DNA from: Bacteroidales bacterium
Lineage (GTDB): Bacteria > Bacteroidota > Bacteroidia > Bacteroidales > WCHB1-69
Length of the DNA stretch: 5,724 nt
Assembly (NCBI GenBank): GCA_012518765.1
Contig: JAAYRN010000263.1
Location: forward strand, 1 to 5,724
Direction of reading: 5' to 3'
The translations under genes and the position numbers were made by a program. The notes under the pieces were generated by a model. The model worked only from the letters and a program-made list of their open reading frames with translations, did no database searches and was not told where the DNA came from. This document shows, piece by piece, positions 1 through 4,619 of the stretch (positions within the stretch are counted from its first letter, which is position 1; each line of letters begins with the position of its first letter).

Positions 1-1
1 A

Positions 2-421
2 ATTCCGTACATCCTGATGCACACAAGCGGAAAACCCAATGTAATGCAACAAAACACAGCCTATGAAGATGTGGTGAAAGATATTTACGATTATTTGAGT
101 GGTCGATTGGAAATGTTACGTGCCTTAAATGTTTCTGACGTAATAATAGACGTAGGTTTCGGATTTGGAAAAACCATTGATCAAAACTATGAATTATTAC
201 GCAATATAGCTGTTTTTAAAACATTGGATTGTCCGCTATTGGTTGCTCTTTCGCGTAAAACAATGTTTTGGAAATTCTTAGAAATCACACCCGCCGAAGC
301 TCTCAATGCAACAACTATCGCCCACACATACGCCTTATTGCAAGGGATTCATTTATTGAGAGTACACGATGTAAAAGAAGCCAAAGAAGCGATTCAAATT
401 GTAAATAAATTAGTGGGGTAA
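2..421 (+). CDS. folP: Dihydropteroate synthase, C-terminal part (5' end outside window)
   Basis: Dihydropteroate synthase condenses p-aminobenzoate with 6-hydroxymethyl-dihydropterin diphosphate in cytoplasmic folate synthesis and is the sulfonamide target. The reading frame is open from base 2, so roughly the last half of a normal ~270-residue protein is present. Visible family landmarks, in order, are the MHxxGxPxxMQ segment (MHTSGKPNVMQ), the pterin-site loop DVGFGFGKT at about base 149, the SRK motif in LVALSRK, the substrate loop NATTIAHTYAL, and the terminal LLRVHDVKEA with the phosphate-contacting Arg and His. The usual DPGFGFGK reads DVGFGFGK here, a Pro-to-Val change beside the conserved Asp; the other key residues are kept, so the enzyme is probably active. 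It ends in TAA. In the Bacteroidales I know, folP is often followed by a diadenylate cyclase gene; here a decayed region follows instead. The family assignment is very secure; only the N-terminus is missing. Confidence 0.95.
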   Translation: MPYILMHTSGKPNVMQQNTAYEDVVKDIYDYLSGRLEMLRALNVSDVIIDVGFGFGKTIDQNYELLRNIAVFKTLDCPLLVALSRKTMFWKFLEITPAEALNATTIAHTYALLQGIHLLRVHDVKEAKEAIQIVNKLVG

Positions 422-537
422 GTATTTTCAACCTACTGTTTTATACATTTTCACCTCTCCTATTCTCACAAAAACCCTCACAATCAATTTCTAAAAAACA
501 TTTCCGCAAAAAGTGAAAACAGCATACGAAAGATGTG

Positions 538-545
538 TATTTTTG
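538..545 (+). promoter_or_regulatory. Bacteroidota -7 promoter element (TATTTTTG)
   Basis: The octamer matches the TAnnTTTG -7 consensus of the Bacteroidota primary sigma factor exactly. No convincing TTTG/TTG -33 box lies 17-23 bp upstream. It is 22 nt before an ATG at 568, a normal distance for this phylum, but that ATG opens only ATG-GTG-ATT-CTA-AGC-TAA. The promoter therefore seems to have lost its gene and would now transcribe the FN3-like relic. Confidence 0.5.
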
Positions 546-563
546 TGAAAAATAAAAAAATAA

Positions 564-830
564 CATTATGGTGATTCTAAGCTAACTGATTATGGTCTTT
601 GCTGGGGTACAAAATCTAATCCCACAATTAAAGATAATAAAACAACAGGAAGTTATAAACCTCATGATATAAAAGAGCAATATGCCATTATTATTTCTAG
701 ACTTGCTAAAAACACAAAATATTATGTTCGTGCCTATGCCTCCAATCAGCAAGGAACAGGATACGGCAAAGTTTTTAGCTTTACAACCGAGGATACCAAC
801 GTTTTTCGTATGGGATATTATTTTTTTTGA
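564..830 (+). pseudogene. Remnant of an FN3-like domain surface (lipo)protein
   Basis: An 88-codon open stretch lies between a TAA at 561-563 and a TGA at 828-830. It has no usable start codon: the only in-frame ATG is close to the end. Its translation has the pattern of the ~90-residue FN3-like repeat common at the C-termini of Bacteroidota secreted proteins. It has DYGLCWGT followed by PTIKDNKTTGSY, then ISRLAKNTKYYVRAYASNQQ, GTGYGK and FSFTT. In the family these correspond to 'GxCWgts.nPti.dnkt', 'i.gL.pnTtYYVRAYAtN' and 'GtgyG...sFtT'. Intact relatives have a signal peptide, a lipobox and several such repeats; none of these is present here. Only the final domain and a short tail remain, directly downstream of a promoter, as expected after an internal deletion. 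Recognition of the domain is firm. The claim that it is a broken gene rests on the missing start and N-terminus. Confidence 0.72.
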
Positions 831-831
831 C

Positions 832-839
832 TACATTTG
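832..839 (+). promoter_or_regulatory. Bacteroidota -7 promoter element (TACATTTG), start of cupin run
   Basis: This is an exact TAnnTTTG match, two bases after the stop of the FN3-like remnant and 63 nt upstream of the ATG at 903. No clear -33 TTTG is seen at the expected distance. It is the only good promoter element I see before the four closely packed plus-strand genes (903-2635), so it may drive all of them. Confidence 0.5.
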
Positions 840-902
840 CAATTGCTTATTTAAAATCGTTAATCATAAGTAAATAATTAAACATCAAATATTTATATAA
901 AA

Positions 903-1278
903 ATGAAAAAAAGAATATAACTATGTAAATCAATTAGATATAAAGTACGATCACTTATCTCTCATTGATATACCTCAATTAGTAGCCGCTTGTAAAGACA
1001 AATGGTTTAACCAAACCTTGACACGAGTAAACGATAGTGTGGTCAGGTTGGGCATTGTCGAAGGTGAATACCATTGGCACAAACACGAAAATGACGATGA
1101 GTTTTTCTTTGTATTGGAAGGCAAATTGTGGATAGATATCGAAGATCATGAAACCATAGAATTAAACCCTTTACAAGGAACAACCATTCCTAAGGGTGTC
1201 ATGCACAGACCGCGTGCCCCTCAAAAAACCATTATGTTAATGGTTGAAACACATCAAATTGAACCTACAGGAAATTAA
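903..1278 (+). CDS. Cupin-fold protein, frameshifted near its start
   Basis: This is a small single-domain cupin (β-barrel) of the mannose-6-phosphate-isomerase-like kind, probably binding a divalent metal. Its substrate cannot be read from the sequence. Motif 1 is HKHENDDE plus FFFVLEG, i.e. HxH-x4-E-x6-G. Motif 2 is IPKGVMH, i.e. PxGxxH, so all four usual metal ligands are present. The frame is open from 907 but has no ATG; a TTG at 1018 would give only 86 residues and cut off the first strands. The ATG at 903 reads MKKRI and then TAA, because A7 follows it. With A6 the frame would run MKKEYNYVNQLDI straight into the cupin and give 124 residues, close to the family length. The segment 913-1017 also looks coding (IDIPQLVAACKDKWFNQTLT). 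I therefore call one gene with a one-base insertion, either real or a sequencing error. The FMN-binding gene begins 12 nt after its stop. Confidence 0.78.
906..912 (+). other. A7 homopolymer at the cupin frameshift
   Basis: Seven adenines directly follow the ATG at 903. Six would join the ATG to the downstream cupin frame; seven lead to TAA at 918-920. The shift needed is +1 (or -2), so the classic -1 slippery-site mechanism does not apply. Sequencing error, mutation or slippage-based phase variation remain possible. Confidence 0.65.
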
Positions 1279-1290
1279 TTATATAGCAAT

Positions 1291-1665
1291 ATGGAAATAC
1301 CTTTAAAAATGAGCGAAGTACTCCAACACGAAGGAGTAGTAGCTATAGTTACACAAAACAACACTGTTCCACATCTTGTAAATACTTGGAATAGTTACAT
1401 ACACATCACTCCCGACAACTGCTTGTTGGTTCCGGTTGGAGGTATGAAACAAACGGAAAATAATTTGTCTCAAAGTCAGCAGATTTTAATGACCTTAGGC
1501 AGCCGTGAGGTAGATGGATTTCACTCCAAAGGCACAGGTTTTTTGATAAAAGCTACCGCCGATTTTTTATCCAAAGGCAGTGAATATGACATAATGAAAG
1601 CTAAATTCCCTTGGTGTCGGGCTATTTTAAAAATTCATCCTCAAAATATTACCCAAACTTTATAA
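1291..1665 (+). CDS. FMN-binding split-barrel protein (pyridoxamine 5'-phosphate oxidase-like, FMN-bp type)
   Basis: This 124-residue protein closely resembles the small FMN-binding protein (FMN-bp, about 122 residues) known from Desulfovibrio vulgaris Miyazaki. That protein is a homodimeric split-barrel flavoprotein with one non-covalent FMN per subunit. Shared features include EGVVAIVTQ (14-22), PHLVNTWNSY (27-36, the FMN-contacting Thr/Trp/Asn/Ser region), VPVGGMKQTE (47-56, phosphate-side loop), LMTLGSR (66-72), GTGFLIKA (81-88), the late aromatic FPW (106-108), and the exact C-terminal ending QTL. Length, start and end therefore match the family almost perfectly, and the ATG at 1291 is secure. 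There is no signal peptide, so it acts in the cytoplasm. Its role is unknown; electron transfer or flavin storage has been discussed for the family. It sits between two cupin genes, 12 nt after the first and 8 nt before the second, which suggests co-translation and possibly a shared small-molecule substrate. Confidence 0.9.
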   Translation: MEIPLKMSEVLQHEGVVAIVTQNNTVPHLVNTWNSYIHITPDNCLLVPVGGMKQTENNLSQSQQILMTLGSREVDGFHSKGTGFLIKATADFLSKGSEYDIMKAKFPWCRAILKIHPQNITQTL

Positions 1666-1673
1666 AATAAAAC

Positions 1674-1949
1674 ATGGATACAAAAGCATTAAAAGAAACC
1701 ATAGTAAAAAACGTGTATCACATAGATGCTAACAAACACGTAGCTTTACACAAACACGATAAACACGATGAAATATTTTACTGCATAGCTGGAAGTGGTT
1801 ATGGAGTTTTGGAAGATAAAGATATAGCATTACATGTTGGACAAGCTTTTATAGTTCCTGCAGGCGTTATGCACTCCTTGAAAACAGAAGGTGATTTATA
1901 TGTAGCCTCTTTTTTAGTTCCTAAGATAAAACTAAAAACAAAATCGTGA
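1674..1949 (+). CDS. Small cupin-domain protein (second cupin)
   Basis: This is a 91-residue protein made of one cupin barrel. Both conserved motifs are close to textbook. Motif 1 is H26-x-H28-x4-E33-x6-G40 (HKHDKHDEIFYCIAG). Motif 2 is G56-x5-P62-x-G64-xx-H67 (GQAFIVPAGVMH). The His/His/Glu/His metal site is thus complete; only the trailing Asn of motif 2 is replaced by Thr. No signal peptide or other domain is present, so it is a cytoplasmic metalloprotein whose reaction or ligand cannot be assigned. Together with the first cupin it brackets the FMN-binding gene; the two cupins are diverged and not a recent duplication. Its TGA (1947-1949) overlaps the GTG start of the next gene in a GTGA arrangement, indicating translational coupling. 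Confidence 0.88.
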   Translation: MDTKALKETIVKNVYHIDANKHVALHKHDKHDEIFYCIAGSGYGVLEDKDIALHVGQAFIVPAGVMHSLKTEGDLYVASFLVPKIKLKTKS

Positions 1950-2635
1950 AGTATAAACATCTAATTATAAGTGTATTTTGCTTTCATTTCGTTTGTTTAA
2001 ATGCACAGAAGCTCAAGCCGACCCAAACCGAAGCCTTGTTAACGGTCAGTGTCAAAAGTATGTCAGACAAACCCCGTGCAGGAGAAACCATCCAACTCAC
2101 TGGAAATAAAAATAAAAAAAAGCATTCAGGAATTACCGATAAAGATGGAAGTATTTCTTTTTTATTACCCAAAGGAGATACCTACCAGATAAGTTATAAA
2201 ACATTAAGCGGAGACATGAAACACGACCATATCGCTATCTCTAATGAAACTGGTTTACTTACTTTTATATATACCATTAAATATGACCCTCCCACAAGCT
2301 ACACCTTAGAAAATGTATTTTTCGATACTGGAAAATCCACCCTGCGTCCTAAGTCATACACTACGCTAAATAATTTGGTTGAATTAATGAAAGCTAAACC
2401 CAGTTTAATAATAGAAATATCTGGACACACCGACAGCATAGGTAGTGCCGAATCTAATTTAAGACTTTCTTCCGACAGAGCCAAATCGGTTAAAAACTAT
2501 ATAGTTAACAAAGGTGTTTCGGAAAAAAGAATTCAAACCAAAGGATACGGCGACACCCAACCCATAGCCCCCAATCATACCGAAGAAGGACGGCAACAAA
2601 ACCGTAGAACTATGGTAAAAATAATCAGGGATTAA
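1946..2635 (+). CDS. OmpA-domain periplasmic / outer-membrane protein with an Ig-like N-domain
   Basis: This 229-residue exported protein has a Sec signal peptide at about 1-20 (KYKH, a hydrophobic core, then LNA before Gln21). There is no good lipobox despite Cys17. Residues ~30-110 form a β-rich domain resembling carboxypeptidase-regulatory/CnaB-like folds, with an AGETIQLTG strand and a TDKDGSISFLLPKG turn. Residues ~121-228 are an OmpA C-terminal peptidoglycan-binding domain: VFFDTGKSTLRP, then GHTDSIG with Asp163, LSSDRA with Arg178, TKGYGDTQPI and the final NRR. Asp163 and Arg178 are 15 apart, as are the diaminopimelate-binding Asp and Arg of OmpA. The protein should anchor the envelope to the cell wall. 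The start is a GTG overlapping the preceding cupin stop by 4 nt; no alternative keeps the signal peptide. It is the last gene of the run and is followed by a strong hairpin. Its exact partner is not visible. Confidence 0.9.
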   Translation: MKYKHLIISVFCFHFVCLNAQKLKPTQTEALLTVSVKSMSDKPRAGETIQLTGNKNKKKHSGITDKDGSISFLLPKGDTYQISYKTLSGDMKHDHIAISNETGLLTFIYTIKYDPPTSYTLENVFFDTGKSTLRPKSYTTLNNLVELMKAKPSLIIEISGHTDSIGSAESNLRLSSDRAKSVKNYIVNKGVSEKRIQTKGYGDTQPIAPNHTEEGRQQNRRTMVKIIRD

Positions 2636-2651
2636 TGGCGAAAACAAAAAA

Positions 2652-2675
2652 AGAGGTATGATATTTCATACCTCT
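2652..2675. terminator. Bidirectional intrinsic terminator between convergent genes
   Basis: This is a perfect 10-bp inverted repeat, AGAGGTATGA with TCATACCTCT, around a 4-nt TATT loop. It lies 16 nt after the OmpA-gene stop and 23 nt beyond the stop of the convergent membrane-protein gene. On the minus strand the stem is followed by a long T-rich tract (the complement of the A-rich 2641-2652 segment), which makes a canonical terminator. On the plus strand the following tract (CTAATATTTTC) is weaker. It probably ends both transcripts, and the minus one more efficiently. Confidence 0.85.
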
Positions 2676-2698
2676 CTAATATTTTCATACTTAATTTA

Positions 2699-3211
2699 TT
2701 ATCTGATTGCCCAGCTTTTTTTAGTAGCCAAAGCATAAATTCCCCAAAAAGCAGTAGCATACACCAAGGTAGAAAGCAACTCCATGCGGAAAAATGGAAT
2801 AGCCATGGTATAACAGGTACTTAGTCCGCCCCATGTAAAACCATACCATCCTTGCATAAAGCAAGCAAAATTGGTAACAACAAAGAATAAAACAGATGAT
2901 AATATCGCTGTTATCATTACATTTTTAAATCGTATGTGTTTACATAAAAACATACCCAACGCTACAACCATAGCAAAAGATAAATAAACCGACCACATAG
3001 TTGCATGAAAACCAATCAACAAGTCACTTAACAACATTATTATCATGGGAACTACAAAGGCGTACCATTTCCGTCCCAACAAAGCTCCGCTAAAAAGAGC
3101 AATGGCTGTAATTGGTGTAAAATTCGCTGGATGAGGCAGTAAACGAATTAACATTGCTAATACAATCAATGCAAAAATAATTAAAACACGATAATTTGCT
3201 ATCTTTTTCAT
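2699..3211 (-). CDS. DUF6580-like polytopic membrane protein, putative transporter
   Basis: This is a 170-residue integral inner-membrane protein. About five to six hydrophobic segments are visible, near residues 9-25, 33-46, 50-68, 73-91, 97-117 and 140-162. After the first helix it carries RLLPHPANFTPITAIALFSG, the signature 'R.lPHPpNFtPi.A.ALF.Ga' that I associate with the DUF6580 family. That family is annotated as a putative transport protein and resembles the small membrane S components of vitamin/ECF-type transporters. A second marker is LLSDLLIGFH in the third helix. The substrate cannot be inferred. No riboswitch-like structure is evident in the short ~40-nt leader. The gene is transcribed alone, divergently from yraN, from a TATCTTTG element, and ends at the shared hairpin. 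The membrane topology is clear; the family name is from memory and the transport role is inference. Confidence 0.8.
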   Translation of the reverse strand: MKKIANYRVLIIFALIVLAMLIRLLPHPANFTPITAIALFSGALLGRKWYAFVVPMIIMLLSDLLIGFHATMWSVYLSFAMVVALGMFLCKHIRFKNVMITAILSSVLFFVVTNFACFMQGWYGFTWGGLSTCYTMAIPFFRMELLSTLVYATAFWGIYALATKKSWAIR

Positions 3212-3251
3212 CTTTCTGTATATTTAGTTCAAACTTTATTTTTTATACCCG

Positions 3252-3259
3252 CAAAGATA
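3252..3259 (-). promoter_or_regulatory. Bacteroidota -7 promoter element (TATCTTTG on minus strand)
   Basis: The plus-strand bases CAAAGATA read TATCTTTG on the minus strand, a perfect TAnnTTTG. It lies 40 nt before the ATG of the DUF6580-like gene. No clear -33 box is found, as the upstream side is almost pure A/T. Confidence 0.6.
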
Positions 3260-3373
3260 GTAATAAAGCCTTTATGATTATTCATTTTTTCTTATTTTTT
3301 TGTTTTTTTATTCATAAGACTCTTATTTTCAAAACTAAAAACAATATTTCGTAACCGTAAAACAATATGCTAT

Positions 3374-3381
3374 TATTTTTG
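3374..3381 (+). promoter_or_regulatory. Bacteroidota -7 promoter element (TATTTTTG) for yraN
   Basis: This is an exact TAnnTTTG match 33 nt before the yraN ATG. A TTTC at 3347-3350 lies 23 bp upstream and could be an imperfect -33 TTTG. The setting is T-rich, so a chance match is somewhat more likely than for the sufC element. Confidence 0.5.
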
Positions 3382-3414
3382 TTTTCATTGTAACCTACAC
3401 AATCAACTAAATCT

Positions 3415-3777
3415 ATGCCTAAGAATAAAGAATTTGGTAATCAAGGAGAACACATAGCCAAAGAATATTTACAAAAAAAAGGCTATTTAATTCGAGACTG
3501 TAATTGGCGTTTTGGTCATTTAGAAATAGACTTAATAGCAGAGAATAAAGATTTTATTGTTTTTTTTGAAATAAAAACACGAAGTACAAACTATTTCGGA
3601 GAACCTGAAAATTTTGTATCCAAACGTCAACAACAAAATATTATCCGCACAGCCAGTCGTTATATGGAAATCAAAAACTGTGAAAAAGAGGTTCGTTTTG
3701 ACATCATCTCCATACTACAAAGTGCCGATAAAAACATAATAAAACGCCTTGAAAATGCCTTTTCGCCCTCTTGGTGA
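3415..3777 (+). CDS. yraN: YraN / UPF0102 family endonuclease-like protein
   Basis: This 120-residue protein is full length for the UPF0102 (YraN) family, which adopts a restriction-endonuclease-like fold related to Holliday-junction resolvases. Its cellular role is not established. The family pattern is easy to follow: FGNQGEHIAKEYLQKKGY (7-24), N30, then GHLEIDLIAE (34-43) in place of the usual GEIDLIA, FEIKTRS (51-57), and FGEP. The putative nuclease residues E12, D39 and E52-x-K54 are all retained, so the site looks intact. It has no signal peptide or membrane segment, so it is cytoplasmic. The ATG at 3415 follows a promoter at 3374-3381. The C-terminal ~45 residues are less conserved and Lys-rich. 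The next gene, sufC, is 75 nt away with its own promoter, so the two need not be co-transcribed. Family assignment is confident; function is not. Confidence 0.92.
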   Translation: MPKNKEFGNQGEHIAKEYLQKKGYLIRDCNWRFGHLEIDLIAENKDFIVFFEIKTRSTNYFGEPENFVSKRQQQNIIRTASRYMEIKNCEKEVRFDIISILQSADKNIIKRLENAFSPSW

Positions 3778-3818
3778 AAATAATCCTCAAAAACAAGGAT
3801 ATATTCTAAAAAATCATG

Positions 3819-3826
3819 TACTTTTG
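3819..3826 (+). promoter_or_regulatory. Bacteroidota -7 promoter element (TACTTTTG) for sufC
   Basis: This is an exact TAnnTTTG match in the 75-nt gap between yraN and sufC, 26 nt before the sufC ATG. The gap also has a short ATCCT/AGGAT repeat that is too weak to call a yraN terminator. The element suggests that sufC and the methyltransferase form their own transcript. Confidence 0.6.
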
Positions 3827-3852
3827 CACAAAATAATTTTTTCAAAGAAGAT

Positions 3853-4614
3853 ATGAGCCCACTATTAGAAATCAAAGATTTACACGTATCTATAAACGAC
3901 AAAGAAATACTGAAAGGCGTTAATTTAACCATAAACAAAGGAGAAGTTCATGCCTTAATGGGACCCAACGGCAATGGAAAAAGCACCTTAGCTGCCGTAA
4001 TTGCAGGTAAAAGCGTATTTAATGTAACCCGTGGCGAAATTTATTACAAAGGGAAAAACCTATTCGATTTGCCTGTCGAAGAAAGAGCTAGAGAAGGAAT
4101 TTTTATAGGATTTCAGTATCCCATTGAAATAAACGGAGTGAGTATGGCTAATTTTATGCGTACTTCTTTGAACGAAATTCGCAAGCATCGCGGACAAGCA
4201 CTTCTGACAGGTGCCGAGTTTTTGGCTCGCATGGAAGAAAAAAAGAAAATCGTGGAAATGACAGCCAAATTAACCAATCGCTCTGTAAACGAAGGTTTTT
4301 CGGGTGGAGAAAAAAAGAAAAATGAAATATTTCAAATGGCAATGTTGGAACCCGAATTAGCCGTGCTCGACGAAACCGATTCAGGATTAGATATAGACGC
4401 TTTGCGTGTGGTGGCTTCGGGTGTAAATAAACTACGCACCCCCGACAATGCAATGTTGATAATCACACACTACCAACGATTACTCGATTATATCATCCCC
4501 GATATTGTACATATTTTATACGAAGGAAAAATAGCCATGTCGGGCGATAAAGACCTTGCTATCCAATTAGAACAAAATGGATACGAGTGGGTAAGAAAAG
4601 AAATCGGAATGTAA
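3853..4614 (+). CDS. sufC: Fe-S cluster assembly ATPase SufC
   Basis: SufC is the cytoplasmic ABC-type ATPase of the SUF scaffold (SufBC2D), whose ATP hydrolysis drives cluster assembly on SufB/SufD. The 253 residues match the family length (about 250). All nucleotide-site elements are present: Walker A GPNGNGKST (37-45), Q-loop Gln88 in GFQYP, the SUF-type signature FSGGEKKKNE (149-158), Walker B LAVLDE (169-174), the D-loop in ETDSGLDIDAL, and switch His206 in LIITHYQRLLDYI. The SufC-specific context EKKKNEIFQM and HYQRLLDYI separates it from other ABC ATPases. It is unusual that neither sufB nor sufD is adjacent: yraN lies before it and an RNA-methylase-like gene after. In most Bacteroidota I know sufB, sufC and sufD are contiguous. 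SufC needs its partners, so these are presumably encoded elsewhere. Expression is likely from the TACTTTTG promoter 26 nt upstream. Confidence 0.97.
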   Translation: MSPLLEIKDLHVSINDKEILKGVNLTINKGEVHALMGPNGNGKSTLAAVIAGKSVFNVTRGEIYYKGKNLFDLPVEERAREGIFIGFQYPIEINGVSMANFMRTSLNEIRKHRGQALLTGAEFLARMEEKKKIVEMTAKLTNRSVNEGFSGGEKKKNEIFQMAMLEPELAVLDETDSGLDIDALRVVASGVNKLRTPDNAMLIITHYQRLLDYIIPDIVHILYEGKIAMSGDKDLAIQLEQNGYEWVRKEIGM

Positions 4615-4619
4615 TCAAC

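Larger units (their letters stand above)
422..902. other. Gene-poor stretch with relics between folP and the cupin run
   Basis: No intact gene can be supported in these ~480 bases. From left to right they hold about 115 bp of AT-rich sequence without a clear folP terminator, a perfect TAnnTTTG promoter element, an ATG at 568 whose frame closes at 583-585, an open but start-less remnant of an FN3-like domain (564-830), a second TAnnTTTG element at 832-839, and a 63-nt A/T-rich leader to the ATG at 903. The layout suggests that a lipoprotein gene lost most of its body while its promoter and last domain stayed. That history is inferred. Confidence 0.7.
3212..3414. promoter_or_regulatory. Divergent promoter region between the membrane protein gene and yraN
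   Basis: This ~200-bp, very AT-rich intergenic region contains one TAnnTTTG element facing left and one facing right. Between them lies a T-dominated plus-strand stretch at about 3281-3310. I see no operator-like inverted repeat, riboswitch or small RNA in it. Confidence 0.55.

Noticed and set aside
682..873. 63-codon plus-strand ORF starting MPLLFLDLLK
   Set aside because: It is the out-of-frame shadow of the FN3-like remnant; the recognisable domain is in another frame and this translation has no sensible features.
906..920. Programmed -1 frameshift at the A7 run
   Set aside because: A -1 shift from the ATG at 903 leads to AAG-AAT-ATA-ACT-ATG-TAA, not to the cupin frame; a +1 shift is required.
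1984..2172. 62-codon minus-strand ORF inside the OmpA-domain gene
   Set aside because: Antisense to the signal peptide and N-domain of a well-supported gene; no family features or promoter.
2299..2484. 61-codon minus-strand ORF inside the OmpA-domain gene
   Set aside because: Antisense to the conserved OmpA domain, which fully explains the sequence.
2459..2647. 62-codon minus-strand ORF over the 3' end of the OmpA-domain gene
   Set aside because: Antisense to the OmpA domain, starting next to the terminator hairpin; no supporting signal.
3783..3800. ATCCT...AGGAT inverted repeat after yraN as a terminator
   Set aside because: Only five base pairs around an 8-nt loop, with no T-run after it; too weak.
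3660..3938. 92-codon minus-strand ORF across yraN and sufC
   Set aside because: It runs antisense through the conserved sufC start and the yraN C-terminus; both genes are secure and this ORF shows no known motif.
4154..4453. 99-codon minus-strand ORF inside sufC
   Set aside because: Lies opposite the SufC signature and Walker B region; a shadow of strongly conserved codons.
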